Below, in pieces: positions 1 through 9,891 of a DNA stretch of 64,000 nt; position 1 is the stretch's first letter; the number at the start of each line of letters is the position of its first letter. The DNA is from Jannaschia maritima (GTDB taxonomy: Bacteria; Pseudomonadota; Alphaproteobacteria; Rhodobacterales; Rhodobacteraceae): positions 124,001-188,000 of the forward strand of contig NZ_JARGZA010000006.1 of NCBI RefSeq assembly GCF_030973515.1. The letters are read 5' to 3'. The notes beneath the pieces are model-generated. The model did not search any database. It was not told the origin of the DNA and saw only the letters and a program-made list of their open reading frames with translations. The translations under genes were made by a program, and so were the position numbers.

Positions 1-1
1 T

Positions 2-1858
2 CTGCTGTCGCGCATCGTGGTGGAGGAGGCGGCGGCGGGCCGGTTCGGGTTCCTGCGCTTCTACGAACGGCGGTTCCGGCGCCTGGCCCCCGCCTTCACG
101 GTCGTCCTGCTCTCGACGGGCGCTGCGTTCGCGGCGGTGATGCTGCCGGACGACTTCGTCGACCTGGCGCGGTCGGCGCGGGCGGGGGCCTTCTTCCTCG
201 CGAATATCCACTTCCTCCATACGATCGACTACTTCAGCCAGTCGGCGGAGTTGATGCCGCTGCTGCACCTATGGTCGCTGGCCATCGAGGAGCAATTCTA
301 CCTGGCCCTTCCGGTCTGCGTCGTGGTCGCGCTGCGGATTCTGCCGCCGCGTGCGCTGCCATGGATGGTCGGGGCCGCGCTGGTGGGGTCCTTCGGGCTG
401 TGCCTGCACTACACCGCGGCCTGGCGGCCCTATGCGTTCTACATGCCCCATACCCGTGCGTGGGAGCTGCTGGCCGGAACCCTTCTGGCCACGTTGCCGC
501 GTTTGGCGGGGCCACGCCGCCTGGCGGACCTGACGGGGCTCGTGGCGCTGGCGGTGCTGCTGGCGGTCATGGCGCTCTACGACGAGCGGGACGCCTTTCC
601 CGGGTGGCGCGCCGCGCTGCCCGTGGCCGCGACCGCCGCGCTGATCCATGCGGGCGCCGCGCATCCGGGCCATTGGACGGCGCGCCTGCTGTCGACCCCG
701 CCGTTCACCTTCGTGGGACGCATCTCCTATTCGCTGTACCTGTGGCACTGGCCGGTCATGGTGTTCGCGAACTACACCGATCTGGGTCCCGAAGGCCCGG
801 TGCGCGGGCTCGCCTGCATCGCCGTGTCGTTCGCGCTGGCCACGCTGAGCTGGCGCTTCGTGGAGGAGCCGGTCCGCCGCCGCCGCGTCCTGCCCACCAC
901 GGACGGCGCGATGACGGGTGCGGTGGCGTCGACCGCCCTGGTCGCGATGCTGGCATGGGGCGTGATCGCGTCGGGCGGCAGGCCGGCCTCCGTGCCGGAC
1001 GACCTGCGGGCCTTCGTCGACGTGGACCGTCATGCGACGCCGCATCCCGAATGCTTCCACAGGGGCGACCTGACGGACGCGGTGCCCTGCCGCCGCGGGG
1101 CGCCCGGCGTGGCACCGTCGTTCTTCCTGATCGGCGACAGCCACGCCCATGCCCTGGCACCGGGCCTGTTCGACGCGGCCGCGCGGCGGGGCATGGCCGG
1201 GTTGCAGTTCACCGCCCCCGGCCTCTTTCCGGGGCTGGGGCGGCGCCCGGCGGGGGCGCGGGGCGACGACGGCCGCCCGGCCGTCATGCTGCAGGCCGTG
1301 CTGGACCGCCCCGAGATTGAAACGGTGATCGTCGCGGCCGCCTGGGGGGAGAACGCCGTCGGGACCAACTGGAAGGGCGCGCGCTGGCTCTTCGCGGATT
1401 CGGAAGGGACGGCGCGGGACGCGGCGGGCAACGCGGCCGTCTTCGTCCGCTCGCTCGACCGGCTGGCCCGGGCCCTGCCCGACCGGCGGATCGTCCTTCT
1501 GGACGACATCCCGTCGGGCGAGGTGCTGGACCTGCGGACCTATGTGCGCCACGCGATGCTGCGGGGCGCCGACCCGGAGGGCGCGGTTCTGGACCGCGAC
1601 GCGGTGGTGGCGCAGCGCGCGCGGTACGTCCCCCTGCTGGAAGACGTCGCGGCGCGCCATGCGAACGTCGCGTTCCGGCCGGTGCTGCGGGGGTTCTGCG
1701 CCTCGCCCGCGGGCTGTTCCCTCTTCATGGCCGATGGGCGGACGCCGCTCTATCGCGACGGCGACCACCTCAGCGGGCGGGGCGGCCTGTCGCTGTCCCC
1801 GCTCTTCGGTCCGCTGCTCGACGATCTGGACCGGACGGACGCCCGACCGGACGGCTGA
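2..1858 (+). CDS. Acyltransferase 3 / SGNH O-acyltransferase (5'-truncated by window edge)
   Basis: Membrane O-acyltransferase of the OafB/OatA type, expected to transfer acyl groups to surface polysaccharide. The reading frame is open to the first bases of the window (codons LLSRIVVEEA, typical of the N-terminal acyltransferase-3 region), so the true start lies upstream. The N-terminal half holds the acyltransferase-3 domain: the FLRFYERRFRRLAPAF block, a SLAIEEQFY segment and several membrane helices. The C-terminal ~280 residues form a periplasmic SGNH hydrolase-like domain with the nucleophile motif IGDSHAHAL and the terminal RDGDHLS Asp-x-x-His motif. The gene is convergent with the chemoreceptor gene, leaving 15 bp between stop codons. 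Substrate unknown. Confidence 0.85.
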   Translation: MLSRIVVEEAAAGRFGFLRFYERRFRRLAPAFTVVLLSTGAAFAAVMLPDDFVDLARSARAGAFFLANIHFLHTIDYFSQSAELMPLLHLWSLAIEEQFYLALPVCVVVALRILPPRALPWMVGAALVGSFGLCLHYTAAWRPYAFYMPHTRAWELLAGTLLATLPRLAGPRRLADLTGLVALAVLLAVMALYDERDAFPGWRAALPVAATAALIHAGAAHPGHWTARLLSTPPFTFVGRISYSLYLWHWPVMVFANYTDLGPEGPVRGLACIAVSFALATLSWRFVEEPVRRRRVLPTTDGAMTGAVASTALVAMLAWGVIASGGRPASVPDDLRAFVDVDRHATPHPECFHRGDLTDAVPCRRGAPGVAPSFFLIGDSHAHALAPGLFDAAARRGMAGLQFTAPGLFPGLGRRPAGARGDDGRPAVMLQAVLDRPEIETVIVAAAWGENAVGTNWKGARWLFADSEGTARDAAGNAAVFVRSLDRLARALPDRRIVLLDDIPSGEVLDLRTYVRHAMLRGADPEGAVLDRDAVVAQRARYVPLLEDVAARHANVAFRPVLRGFCASPAGCSLFMADGRTPLYRDGDHLSGRGGLSLSPLFGPLLDDLDRTDARPDG

Positions 1859-1873
1859 TGGCGCGACCCGGGT

Positions 1874-4699
1874 TCAGGCCCTCCGCGCCTCGCGCGCCGG
1901 CGCGGGCGCGGCGGCGCCGTCCGCGCCGGCTTGCACCGCGTTCCATTCGGCCTGCTCGACCGCGTCCTCCGCCACCTCGTCGAGGCGGGCGGACCGGTCG
2001 CGGTTCTCCCGCAGCAACTGGCTGATCTGCTGCGCCGCCTCCGTGGCCTTGTCGGCCAGGATGCGCACCTCGCCCGCGACGACCGAGAACCCGCGCCCCG
2101 CCTCGCCCGCGCGGGACGCCTCGACGGAGGCGTTCAGCGACAGGGTTCGGGTCTGATTGCCGATGTCCTGAATCGACGCCACGATCCCCTCGATCCGGTC
2201 CGTGGACGCCTGGATCGTCGCCATCGCCCCATTGACCAGGGCGTCGCGCTCCGTGGTGTCGATGCCGAACATCAGGATCTTGGTCAGCTCGCCGGCGTCG
2301 TCCTCCACGGTGTTGAAGACGGCGTCCAGGTTCATGACGCCCCCGCCCTCGCGCGGCCATTCGACCATCCGACGGATCGTCTCGCCGGACTTGACGCAGG
2401 CCCGTTCGCCCGCGGGCAGGATGACGTCGAGCCCCGATTCGAGCGCCCCGTTCTCGCGCAGGAACCGGTTCGACGTCAGCGGGCTGCCGTCCGCGTTCCA
2501 TTCCGCCACGGCGGAGGTGGACGAGATCGCCTCCAGCCGCCGCGTGAACTCCAGGCTGGCGCGCTTGGTGGCGTCGATGTTGGACTGGATCGACACGAAG
2601 CGCTGCACCGCGCCGTCCGCCCCCATCACGGGGTTGATCGCCAGGCTGATCCAATAGGGCTGGCCCGCCTTTGTGTAGTTCAGGATCTCCTCGTAGAAGG
2701 ACTCCCGGCGGTTCAGCTTGTCGCGCACGCGGGCGATCGTGGTGGGGTCGGTGTTGGGACCCTGCAGCAACTCGCCCGGACGCCGGCCCACGACCTCGTC
2801 CAACCCATAGCCGGTCAGGTCCATGAAGCCCTGGTTGACGTACTCGATCACGCCCTTCGCGTCCGTGATGATGACCGAGTTCGCCGTCTCGTCGGTGACG
2901 AGCGACAGCAGCTCGACCCGGCGGCGGTCGATCACCTCCTCCGTGATGTCGTTGGCGAACTTCACCACGCCGACCGTCTGGCCCAGGGCGTTCTGGATCG
3001 GGTTGTAGATGCCCCGGATCCAGACCTCCTCCCCCTTGCGGGCCCGGCGCGAGAACTCGCCGGCCTTGAACTGCCCTTCCCGCAGGTCGGCCCAGAAGCG
3101 CCTGTACTCCTCGCTGTCGCGGTGGGCCTTCGACACGAAGATCGAATGATGCCGCCCGATCACGTCGGCGCGGGCATAGTCCATCGCCGACAGGAACGCT
3201 TCGTTGGCATCGACGATGATGCCGTCGAGGTCGAACTCGATCATGCCCTGGCTGCGGTTCACGGCCTCCACCTTCGACGTGTCGCGGGCCGCGCGTTCGC
3301 GGTGCTGCGTGACGTCGGTGGCGAACTTCATGACGCCCACCACCTGCCCGTCCGCGGCGATCAGCGGGTTGTAGGTGGCCTGGATCCAGACCGGCTGCCC
3401 CCTCTGATCCGTGCGCATGAACTGGCCCGTGTGGAACTGGCCCGCCCGCAGCTTGCCCCAGAACTCGCGGTATTCTTCGGATCTGGCGTCCTTGTCGGTG
3501 ACGAAGATCGAATGGTTCCGCCCGACCACCTGGTCCGGCCGATCGTAGCCCATCAGGTCCAGATAGTTCCGGTTGACGCGTTCGATCGTGCCGTCCAGCC
3601 CCATGTGCATCACGGCGGTCGAGCGGTCGAGCGCCTGCAGCTCCGATCGCAGCTGCGCCGCGGTCTCCGTGCGCTCGGTGATGTCGGTCGCCATCTTGAC
3701 GATCTTGGCGATCCGCCCCCGCTCGTCGCGCACGGGCGCATAGGTCGCCTGCAGCCAGACGCGCCGCCCCGCCTTGCCGCGGCGCACGAACTTGTCCGAC
3801 GCGTGGAAGCCCTGGCAGATATTGGCCCAGAAGGTCGCATAGGACGCATCGTCCATGACGTCGGTATCGACGAACATGCGATGCGGCTGGCCCAGGACCT
3901 CGTCGCGCGCGTATCCCATCACGGTCAGGAACGCGTCGTTGACGTCCAGGATCGTCCCGTCGAGGTCGAATTCGATCCGCGCGAAGGTCGCATCCAGGGC
4001 GCGCAGCTTGGCCTGATCCTCGTGGGCGACCAGCGTGGCGGCGGCGACGGTCCGCCCGATCAGCACGACCTCCGACACGGCGCCGTCGGCGCCGCGGATG
4101 GGCGCGTAGTCGCAGCGCAGCCAGAGCGTGGATCCGTCGCGGCGCCGGTGGGCCTTCAGCCCCGTATAGGGCGCGCCCCCGCGCACTCCCTTCCAGAAGG
4201 CGCGGTGCTCGGGGGAATGCGCCTCCTCCGCGGTGAACAGGATGCCCAGGTCGTCCCCCTCCACCTCCCCGGGCTCGTAGCCGAAGAGCGTGGCGAAGTG
4301 GTCGTTGACCGCCGCGATGGTGCCGTCGGGGCGGATGGACACCAGGACCTCCCCCTGCCGCGCCGCCGCCACGACGGAGGCGTCCGAGACCGCTGGGCGG
4401 GCGTCCTCGTCCGCGTCCTCCGCCATCAGTGCGACGACGATGTCGCGCCCGCGGCGCCAGCGCCAGCGGCCCCGGCGTGCCCTGGCCCGGACGCGGCGGT
4501 CGCCCGCCCCATCCACGCGCAGAAGGACCGCGTCGCCGTCCAGCGCGGCCAGCGCACGGACGTCCAGCCGGTCGCCCGCGGCATCGACCAGATGCGGTTC
4601 GCCCGTCGCGTCGGGCCCCAGCAGGGTCCGCACCCCGGCGGTCCGGCGCACGAGGCGGCCCCTGCCGTCGAAGAACAATGCACCCGTCGTCTTCGTCAT
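1874..4699 (-). CDS. Soluble multi-PAS methyl-accepting chemotaxis protein
   Basis: A 941-residue receptor with no clear membrane segment. A divergent N-terminal ~105 residues is followed by about five tandem PAS domains (roughly residues 110-225, 232-345, 355-465, 475-590 and 600-715), each with the N-x-x-F...GY and RxFWxxLRxG-type blocks of Aer-like PAS modules. After a further PAS-like stretch comes a short signalling domain (about 830-915) with the hairpin-tip signature [19 protein letters not shown]. The domain ends soon after the tip, so the usual long returning adaptation helix is missing or very short. PAS5 has a LOV-like position but no cysteine in [14 protein letters not shown], so flavin-adduct photochemistry is unlikely. 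A cytoplasmic redox or energy sensor is the likely role. No che genes are nearby. Confidence 0.85.
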   Translation of the reverse strand: MTKTTGALFFDGRGRLVRRTAGVRTLLGPDATGEPHLVDAAGDRLDVRALAALDGDAVLLRVDGAGDRRVRARARRGRWRWRRGRDIVVALMAEDADEDARPAVSDASVVAAARQGEVLVSIRPDGTIAAVNDHFATLFGYEPGEVEGDDLGILFTAEEAHSPEHRAFWKGVRGGAPYTGLKAHRRRDGSTLWLRCDYAPIRGADGAVSEVVLIGRTVAAATLVAHEDQAKLRALDATFARIEFDLDGTILDVNDAFLTVMGYARDEVLGQPHRMFVDTDVMDDASYATFWANICQGFHASDKFVRRGKAGRRVWLQATYAPVRDERGRIAKIVKMATDITERTETAAQLRSELQALDRSTAVMHMGLDGTIERVNRNYLDLMGYDRPDQVVGRNHSIFVTDKDARSEEYREFWGKLRAGQFHTGQFMRTDQRGQPVWIQATYNPLIAADGQVVGVMKFATDVTQHRERAARDTSKVEAVNRSQGMIEFDLDGIIVDANEAFLSAMDYARADVIGRHHSIFVSKAHRDSEEYRRFWADLREGQFKAGEFSRRARKGEEVWIRGIYNPIQNALGQTVGVVKFANDITEEVIDRRRVELLSLVTDETANSVIITDAKGVIEYVNQGFMDLTGYGLDEVVGRRPGELLQGPNTDPTTIARVRDKLNRRESFYEEILNYTKAGQPYWISLAINPVMGADGAVQRFVSIQSNIDATKRASLEFTRRLEAISSTSAVAEWNADGSPLTSNRFLRENGALESGLDVILPAGERACVKSGETIRRMVEWPREGGGVMNLDAVFNTVEDDAGELTKILMFGIDTTERDALVNGAMATIQASTDRIEGIVASIQDIGNQTRTLSLNASVEASRAGEAGRGFSVVAGEVRILADKATEAAQQISQLLRENRDRSARLDEVAEDAVEQAEWNAVQAGADGAAAPAPAREARRA

Positions 4700-4853
4700 G
4701 GGGGATTCTCCACCTTCGTATCGCGGGATGGCCTAGCGGACGGGAAGCGAAGGAAGCGTTAACGACGACGGCCGCGCCCGCCCCCCGGGTGTTGCCCCCC
4801 GGCCGTCCCGTGGGCTAAGCCGCCGGAACTCCCGCGTCCCCCCGGAGGTCCGC

Positions 4854-5480
4854 ATGGCCGACACGTCCCACATCACGCTGCACGCGGGCGACCTGCCCGA
4901 CGGGCTGGATCTGGGACCGTCCGTCGCCATCGACTGCGAGACGATGGGCCTGAACCCCCACCGCGACCGGCTGTGCTTGGTGCAGTTGTCCGCGGGCGAC
5001 GGCACGGCGCATCTGGTGCAGGTCGCCAAGGGGCAGACCCGCGCCCCGAACCTGGAACGCCTGCTGACCGACGGGTCCGTGACGAAGCTGTTCCACTACG
5101 GTCGCTTCGACATCGCGGCGATGTACCACGCGTTCGGCGCGCTGTGCGCGCCTGTTTGGTGCTCGAAGATCGCGTCGCGCCTGGTGCGGACCTATACGGA
5201 CCGCCACGGCCTGAAGACGCTGCTGTCCGAGATGTTGGACGTGGACATATCCAAGATGCAGCAGTCGTCCGACTGGGGCGCGCCCGACCTGACGCCCGCG
5301 CAGATGGCCTATGCGGCCTCGGACGTCCTGCACCTGCACCGCCTGCGCGAGGTGCTGGATCCCATGGTCGCGCGCGAGGGACGGGCGGATCTGGCACGGG
5401 CCTGCTACGACTTCCTGCCGACGCGGGCGCGTCTGGATCTGATCGGATATCCCGATACCGACATCTTCGCCCATTCCTGA
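4854..5480 (+). CDS. rnd: Ribonuclease D (short form, 3'-5' exonuclease)
   Basis: A 208-residue protein consisting only of the DEDDy exonuclease domain, without the HRDC domains of E. coli RNase D; such short forms are common in alphaproteobacteria. Visible catalytic signatures are IDCETMG (first Asp/Glu), FHYGRFDIAAM (Asp) and YAASDVLHLHRL (Tyr and Asp of Exo III). It is expected to trim 3' ends of tRNA precursors and other structured RNAs. The ATG follows a good ribosome binding site (CGGAGG, 6 nt spacing). It is divergent from the chemoreceptor gene across about 150 bp, and followed within about 40-70 bp by lptC. Confidence 0.9.
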   Translation: MADTSHITLHAGDLPDGLDLGPSVAIDCETMGLNPHRDRLCLVQLSAGDGTAHLVQVAKGQTRAPNLERLLTDGSVTKLFHYGRFDIAAMYHAFGALCAPVWCSKIASRLVRTYTDRHGLKTLLSEMLDVDISKMQQSSDWGAPDLTPAQMAYAASDVLHLHRLREVLDPMVAREGRADLARACYDFLPTRARLDLIGYPDTDIFAHS

Positions 5481-5547
5481 CGGCCCTCGGCCCCGCCGCG
5501 CTGCGGGTCGAGGCGGGCTGCATTCGCGTCTGGTCGCATGGGCCCGG

Positions 5548-6102
5548 GTGGTCCTGCCGATCGGCGCGCTGGTGTTGATGTCCACCTTGTTCCTGCTGGC
5601 CCGCGACATCGACCCGTCCGACGCGCTGCCCTTCGCCGAACTGGATCTGACCGAACGCGCCCGCGACCTGCAGCTGACCGAGCCCCGCGTCAGCGGACGC
5701 AGCCTGGATGGCACCGCCTTCCGCCTGGTGGCCGACACCGCGCGGCCCGACCCGCGCAACGCCCGCCGCCTGACCATCGACGGCCTGCGCCTCGATTTGG
5801 ACGGGGCCGGGGGGGACATGGCGCGCATCACCGCCACGACGGGCGTGATCGACACCGCGGGCCGCACGCTGTCGCTGCGCGGCGACGTCCGGATCGCGAC
5901 TGGCACGGGGCTGGTCGTCACCACCGGTCGCCTGGACGGCAACCTGCGCCGGCTGCGCCTCACCGCGCCCGGCGCGGTCGCGGCGCGCGGCCCCTTCGGC
6001 GACGTCGAGGCGGGGGGGATGGTGCTGCAGGACGGGACGGGCGGCGCGCGGTTGCGGTTCACGGGCGGCGTCGATCTGCTATACGTCCCCCCGTTGCCCT
6101 GA
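5548..6102 (+). CDS. lptC: LPS export protein LptC (start uncertain)
   Basis: Bitopic inner-membrane component of the Lpt lipopolysaccharide export bridge, which passes LPS from LptB2FG to LptA. It has one N-terminal membrane helix (VVLPIGALVLMSTLFLLAR) followed by a periplasmic beta-jellyroll domain, with DPRNARRLTIDGLRLDL-type strands. The GTG at 5548 is the first normal start, but in-frame codons upstream read LHSRLVAWARV, which resembles the conserved LptC N-terminus. Real translation may therefore begin near 5518 or earlier on a non-canonical codon. Downstream are lptA (22 bp gap) and lptB, the usual order. Confidence 0.85.
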   Translation: MVLPIGALVLMSTLFLLARDIDPSDALPFAELDLTERARDLQLTEPRVSGRSLDGTAFRLVADTARPDPRNARRLTIDGLRLDLDGAGGDMARITATTGVIDTAGRTLSLRGDVRIATGTGLVVTTGRLDGNLRRLRLTAPGAVAARGPFGDVEAGGMVLQDGTGGARLRFTGGVDLLYVPPLP

Positions 6103-6124
6103 ACCAAGCCCCGCGAGGTCGCCG

Positions 6125-6601
6125 ATGCTCCGTGTCCTGCCCGTCGTCCTGACGCTCCTGGCCCTGCCCGCATGGGCGCAGGGAACCGGGGTGGGCTTCG
6201 GGCGCGGGGACTTCGACCGCGCCGCCCCCGTCGAGGTCGCGGCCGAGACCCTGGAGGTCGATCAGGTCACCGGACGCGCCGTGCTGTCGGGCGACGTCGT
6301 GATCGTGCAGGGCGACCTGCGCCTCAGCGCGCAGGAGGTGGTGGTCAACTATGCGGATGCGGACGGCGACCGCCGGATCGAACGCCTGGACGCGGCGGGC
6401 GACGTCCTGATCGTGGCGGGCGAGGATGCGGCCCAGGGGCAGTCGGCGACCTACGTGCTGGGCACGTCGCAGGTGCTGCTGACGGGCGACGTGGTCGTGA
6501 CCCAGGGCGGCGCGACGCTGGCGGGCGACCGGCTGGCCATCGATCTGGGCACCGGGGCGGGCACGGTGTCGGGGCGCGTGCGGACCACGCTGCAACCCTG
6601 A
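6125..6601 (+). CDS. lptA: LPS transport periplasmic protein LptA
   Basis: A 158-residue periplasmic protein that polymerises into the bridge carrying LPS between LptC and LptD. An N-terminal signal peptide (MLRVLPVVLTLLALPAWA, cleavage about residue 18-20) is followed by an OstA-like beta-jellyroll with repeated strands such as AAETLEVDQVTGRAVLSGDV and GQSATYVLGTSQVLLTGDVV. Its stop codon overlaps the first base of the lptB ATG (TGATG), so the two are translationally coupled. Confidence 0.9.
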   Translation: MLRVLPVVLTLLALPAWAQGTGVGFGRGDFDRAAPVEVAAETLEVDQVTGRAVLSGDVVIVQGDLRLSAQEVVVNYADADGDRRIERLDAAGDVLIVAGEDAAQGQSATYVLGTSQVLLTGDVVVTQGGATLAGDRLAIDLGTGAGTVSGRVRTTLQP

Positions 6602-7350
6602 TGACCGTCCTGTCGGTGATGCATGGCGACGGGGGCCTGCGGGTGGCGAACCTGCGCAAGGCCTATCGCAAGCGGCCGGTGATCCGCGACGTGTCGCTGG
6701 AACTGGCGCGGGGCGAGGTCGTGGCGCTGCTGGGTCCGAACGGGTCGGGGAAGACGACGACCTTCTATGCCATCGCGGGGCTGGTGACGCCCGACGGGGG
6801 CCGGGTCGTGCTGGACGGCACGGACGTCACCTACCTGCCGATGTACCGCCGCGCGAGGGCGGGGATCGGATACCTGCCGCAGGAGGCCAGCATCTTTCGC
6901 GGCCTGAGCGTCGAGCAGAACATCACCGCCATCCTGGAGGTGGCGGAGCCCAAGCGCCACCGCCGCCGCGACCGCCTGGAGCAGCTGCTGGGCGAGTTCG
7001 GGATCGAGCATCTGCGCCGCACCGCCGCCCTGGCCCTGTCGGGCGGCGAGCGCCGGCGGGTCGAGATCGCGCGCTGCCTGGCCGCGAACCCCCGCTATCT
7101 GCTGCTGGACGAGCCGTTCGCCGGCGTCGATCCGATCGCCGTGGGCGACATCCGATCGCTGGTGGTCCAGCTGAAGTCGCGCGGCATCGGCGTGCTGATC
7201 ACCGACCACAACGTCCGCGAAACGCTGCAGATCGTCGACCGCGCCTATATCCTGCACGACGGCGGCGTGCTGATGTCCGGCGCCCCCGACGAGGTGGTGG
7301 CCCACGAGAAGGTTCGGCGCGTGTATCTCGGCGACAGCTTCGCGCGTTAG
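6601..7350 (+). CDS. lptB: LPS export ABC transporter ATPase LptB
   Basis: Cytoplasmic ATPase (249 aa) that powers LPS extraction from the inner membrane with LptF/LptG. All ABC signatures are present: Walker A GPNGSGKTT (about residue 45), the Q-loop in YLPQEASIF, signature LSGGERRRVEIAR, Walker B RYLLLDEPFAGVDP and the H-loop ITDHNVRET. I chose the ATG at 6601, which overlaps the lptA stop by one base; the frame is open further upstream, but only as a shadow of lptA. LptF and LptG are not in the window. Directly downstream is hpf with no rpoN between, unlike many proteobacteria. Confidence 0.95.
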   Translation: MTVLSVMHGDGGLRVANLRKAYRKRPVIRDVSLELARGEVVALLGPNGSGKTTTFYAIAGLVTPDGGRVVLDGTDVTYLPMYRRARAGIGYLPQEASIFRGLSVEQNITAILEVAEPKRHRRRDRLEQLLGEFGIEHLRRTAALALSGGERRRVEIARCLAANPRYLLLDEPFAGVDPIAVGDIRSLVVQLKSRGIGVLITDHNVRETLQIVDRAYILHDGGVLMSGAPDEVVAHEKVRRVYLGDSFAR

Positions 7351-7431
7351 GGTTGCGACCGGCTTGCGGATTGACACATGCCCGGAATCCGTCGTGACCT
7401 GGGGACCGAAGACATCAGGGAAGGACCCTCC

Positions 7432-8004
7432 ATGCGCTATCAGGTGACCGGGCTGCACATCGATGTCGGCGATTCCCTCAAGGCCCATGCCGAGGCCGAG
7501 TTGGGCGCCGTGATCGAGAAGTACGCGCAGCGTCCGATCGAAGCGCAGGTCGTCTTCTCCCGTGCCGGACACGAATACGTCTGCGAGGCCACCATCCACC
7601 TGTCCACCGGCCTGAAGGCGCAGGCCAGGGGCCGGGCGGACGAGATCTATGCCGCCTTCGACAGCAGCGCCGAGAAGCTGGAGAAGCAGTTGCGCCGCTA
7701 CAAGCGTCGCCTGAAGAACCACCACCAGACCCGGGCCGACCCGGTTGAAGTCCTGGACGCTTCCTCCTATGTGATCGCCTTCGATGAGGGCGAGGAGGAG
7801 CCGGAAACGCTTCAACCCGTGATCGTCGCCGAGATGCAGACCCAAATCTCGACCCTGTCCGTGGGCGAGGCGGTGATGCGGATGGAACTGGCCAGCGCCC
7901 CGGTGCTGGTCTTCAAGAACGAGAAGGGTGGCGGCCTGAACGTGGTCTATCGCAGGGACGATGGGAACGTGGGCTGGATCGACCCCGTCACGGCGCGCGG
8001 CTGA
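7432..8004 (+). CDS. hpf: Ribosome hibernation promoting factor (long form)
   Basis: A 190-residue long-form HPF/RaiA. The N-terminal domain (MRYQVTGLHIDVGDSLKAHAEAEL) binds the 30S subunit where mRNA and tRNA sit. The C-terminal domain (about 130-190, with FKNEKGGGLNVVYRRDDGNVG) mediates 100S dimer formation during starvation. The ATG at 7432 is preceded by GGGAAGGA at suitable spacing; an in-frame ATG at 7378 gives an unlikely N-terminal extension. A TTGACA (7371-7376) lies in the 81-bp gap after lptB and may be part of an hpf promoter, but no clear -10 follows. Downstream neighbour is ptsN, the usual arrangement. Confidence 0.92.
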   Translation: MRYQVTGLHIDVGDSLKAHAEAELGAVIEKYAQRPIEAQVVFSRAGHEYVCEATIHLSTGLKAQARGRADEIYAAFDSSAEKLEKQLRRYKRRLKNHHQTRADPVEVLDASSYVIAFDEGEEEPETLQPVIVAEMQTQISTLSVGEAVMRMELASAPVLVFKNEKGGGLNVVYRRDDGNVGWIDPVTARG

Positions 8005-8073
8005 GCGGCGGCGCGCAGGCAAGAGGCATCGGACGCGCCCCTGGGGTGGGGCTTGGGACGGAGCGGGACGACT

Positions 8074-8538
8074 ATGCGGTTGAACGACATCCTGGCCCCC
8101 CGGGCCGTCCGGCACTTGCCGAAGATCTCCAGCAAGAAGCGGCTGTTCTGCGAACTGGCCGACGTCGCCGCCGACGTCCACGGCCTGGACCGGGCGTCCG
8201 CGTTCGAAGCGTTGCAGGACCGTGAATCGCTGGGACCCACGGGCGTCGGCGACGGTGTGGCGCTGCCCCATGCCCGCTTGTCCGGCCTGGACCGCGTGCG
8301 GGGGGTGTTCTTCCGCCTCGACGCGCCGCTCGACTTCGATGCCGTCGATCGCCGCCCCGTCGACGTCATCTTCGCCCTGTTCGCCCCCGAGGGCGCGGGC
8401 GTGGCCCACCTGAAGGCCTTGGCGCTCGTGTCCCGCACGCTGCGCGATGGCGCCCTGCTGGCCAAGCTGCGCGCCAACGGCGACGCCCCCCTCCTTTATA
8501 CCCTTCTGACCGAAGCGCAGACCTCCGAAGCCGCCTGA
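8074..8538 (+). CDS. ptsN: PTS nitrogen-regulatory EIIA component PtsN
   Basis: EIIA-Ntr protein (154 aa, the family's normal length) of the nitrogen-related phosphotransferase system. It takes phosphate from NPr on the histidine in GDGVALPHARLSGL (about residue 66) and regulates potassium transport, carbon/nitrogen balance and other targets through protein contacts. I took the ATG at 8074 (MRLNDILAPRAV), which matches the family N-terminus, rather than the upstream in-frame GTG/ATG region. It is the last gene of the lptCAB-hpf-ptsN series. The 180 bp after it, up to the tRNA, show no gene I can support. Confidence 0.92.
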   Translation: MRLNDILAPRAVRHLPKISSKKRLFCELADVAADVHGLDRASAFEALQDRESLGPTGVGDGVALPHARLSGLDRVRGVFFRLDAPLDFDAVDRRPVDVIFALFAPEGAGVAHLKALALVSRTLRDGALLAKLRANGDAPLLYTLLTEAQTSEAA

Positions 8539-8718
8539 CGCGGCGAAGCCGTGATCGCCGCCGGTCCGACGGATCGTCGGATGACCACCGTGCTGGGCCA
8601 GGCACGGTCACGGGAATCCCAGATATTTCGGTGAACGGACGTCACCGCACGGATGCAGGCTTCGCCACGCCCGCGGCGAAGCCGGGCCACGAACGGAGAG
8701 ATGTGGAAACGATGAAAC

Positions 8719-8795
8719 TGGTCGGGCAGAGAGGATTCGAACCTCCGACCCCCTGCTCCCGAAGCAGGTGCGCTACCAGGCTGCGCCACTGCCCG
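8719..8795 (-). tRNA. tRNA-Pro (anticodon CGG)
   Basis: Read on the minus strand, a full cloverleaf can be drawn. The acceptor stem is CGGGCAG (8795-8789) paired with CTGCCCG (8729-8723), and the D-arm is GCGC-AGCCTGGTA-GCGC. The anticodon stem CCTGC/GCAGG encloses the loop TTCGGGA with anticodon CGG. The T-arm is GGAGG-TTCGAAT-CCTCT with one G-T pair. Discriminator A is followed by an encoded CCA (8721-8719). A proline tRNA reading CCG fits the very high GC codon usage here. Confidence 0.95.
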
Positions 8796-8857
8796 ACCGT
8801 GTGCGGGGCGATACGCCGGCCCGCGCGGCGATGCAAGGGTGGCTGCGGGCCCCGCGC

Positions 8858-9835
8858 CTAGCGGGGTCGGACGGACGCGTCGCGCTCGGCCTCCGACAGC
8901 ATGGGGCCGATGCGCGGCGTGGTCCCCGTCTCGGCCCGGGACCGCGTGCGCAGGACGGGCGTGTTAGTGGACCGCCCGCCGCGACCCTCGCGGAACACGA
9001 TCATCAGGCCCGAGCCGATCACGATGGCCGCGCCGATCGCGGTCCAGAGATCCACGCTTTCGCCGAAGAAGTACCAGCCATAAAGGACGGCCCATATGAT
9101 CTGGCTGTATTGCATCGGCGCGACCAGCACGGCGTCGGCGCGGCGATAGGCCTCGATCGACAACAGCATCGCGCCGAACGCGAAGACGGCCATCAGCCCC
9201 CACAGGCCCAGATCGCCCAAGGGCATCGGCACGTAGATCAGGGGCAGCAGGCAGGCCATCACCACGACGTTCGCCATCATCGGATAGAGCATCAGGACGG
9301 CCACCCGTTCCTCGCGCCCGATGCGGCGGACGATCACGGCGGCCAGCGACGAGAAGAACGCCCCCGTCAGGGCGGCGAGGTGCCCCAGCCCCATCTCGAC
9401 GCTGCCGGGGCGCAGGACGACCAGGACGCCCACCAGTCCCACCGCCACGGCGCCCGCGCGCCAGGGACCCACGCGTTCCCCCAGCACGGGGATCGACAGC
9501 ACCGTGATGATCAGCGGCATCGAGAAGATGATCGCGTAGGTCTGGGCCAGCGGCAGGACCGAGAAGGCGTAGAAGATGCAGAACCCCGTCACCGTCGTCG
9601 ATGCGGTCCGCAACGCCGTCCACCAGGGGTGATGCGGCTTCAGCGTGTCCCGCGTCTCGTCCCGCATGACCATCAGCACGACCAGCGGCATGGTGAACAG
9701 GACGCTGAAGAACACGACCTGCACGACGTGATAGCGCCCGCCCAGCATCTTCACCGCGACGTCGTGGACGGCGAAGAGCGCGAAGGCGGCCAGCGCCATC
9801 AGGATGCCCGACAGGGCGGTGGAGCGTTCGGGCAT
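8858..9835 (-). CDS. DMT-family transporter (EamA/RhaT type)
   Basis: A 325-residue inner-membrane protein with about ten hydrophobic helices arranged as two EamA repeats, typical of drug/metabolite exporters (S-adenosylmethionine or amino-acid-type exporters belong here; the substrate cannot be told). Recognisable EamA segments are [11 protein letters not shown] near the start, [22 protein letters not shown] at the end of repeat one and [21 protein letters not shown] in repeat two. I chose the ATG at 9835 ([10 protein letters not shown]), preceded by GAAGGA, because the frame stays open upstream through the leuB shadow. The C-terminal ~35 residues are charged and cytoplasmic. It lies 56 bp downstream of leuB on the same strand. 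Confidence 0.85.
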   Translation of the reverse strand: MPERSTALSGILMALAAFALFAVHDVAVKMLGGRYHVVQVVFFSVLFTMPLVVLMVMRDETRDTLKPHHPWWTALRTASTTVTGFCIFYAFSVLPLAQTYAIIFSMPLIITVLSIPVLGERVGPWRAGAVAVGLVGVLVVLRPGSVEMGLGHLAALTGAFFSSLAAVIVRRIGREERVAVLMLYPMMANVVVMACLLPLIYVPMPLGDLGLWGLMAVFAFGAMLLSIEAYRRADAVLVAPMQYSQIIWAVLYGWYFFGESVDLWTAIGAAIVIGSGLMIVFREGRGGRSTNTPVLRTRSRAETGTTPRIGPMLSEAERDASVRPR

Positions 9836-9891
9836 GGTGGGTCCTTCGGCCGTGCCCGTCCCCTCCCCGGACGGGCGACCGTGGTTGGGTC

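Noticed and set aside
8539-8718. Small gene or terminator between ptsN and tRNA-Pro
   Set aside because: Open frames here have no ribosome binding site or conserved look, and inverted repeats are short and without T-runs.
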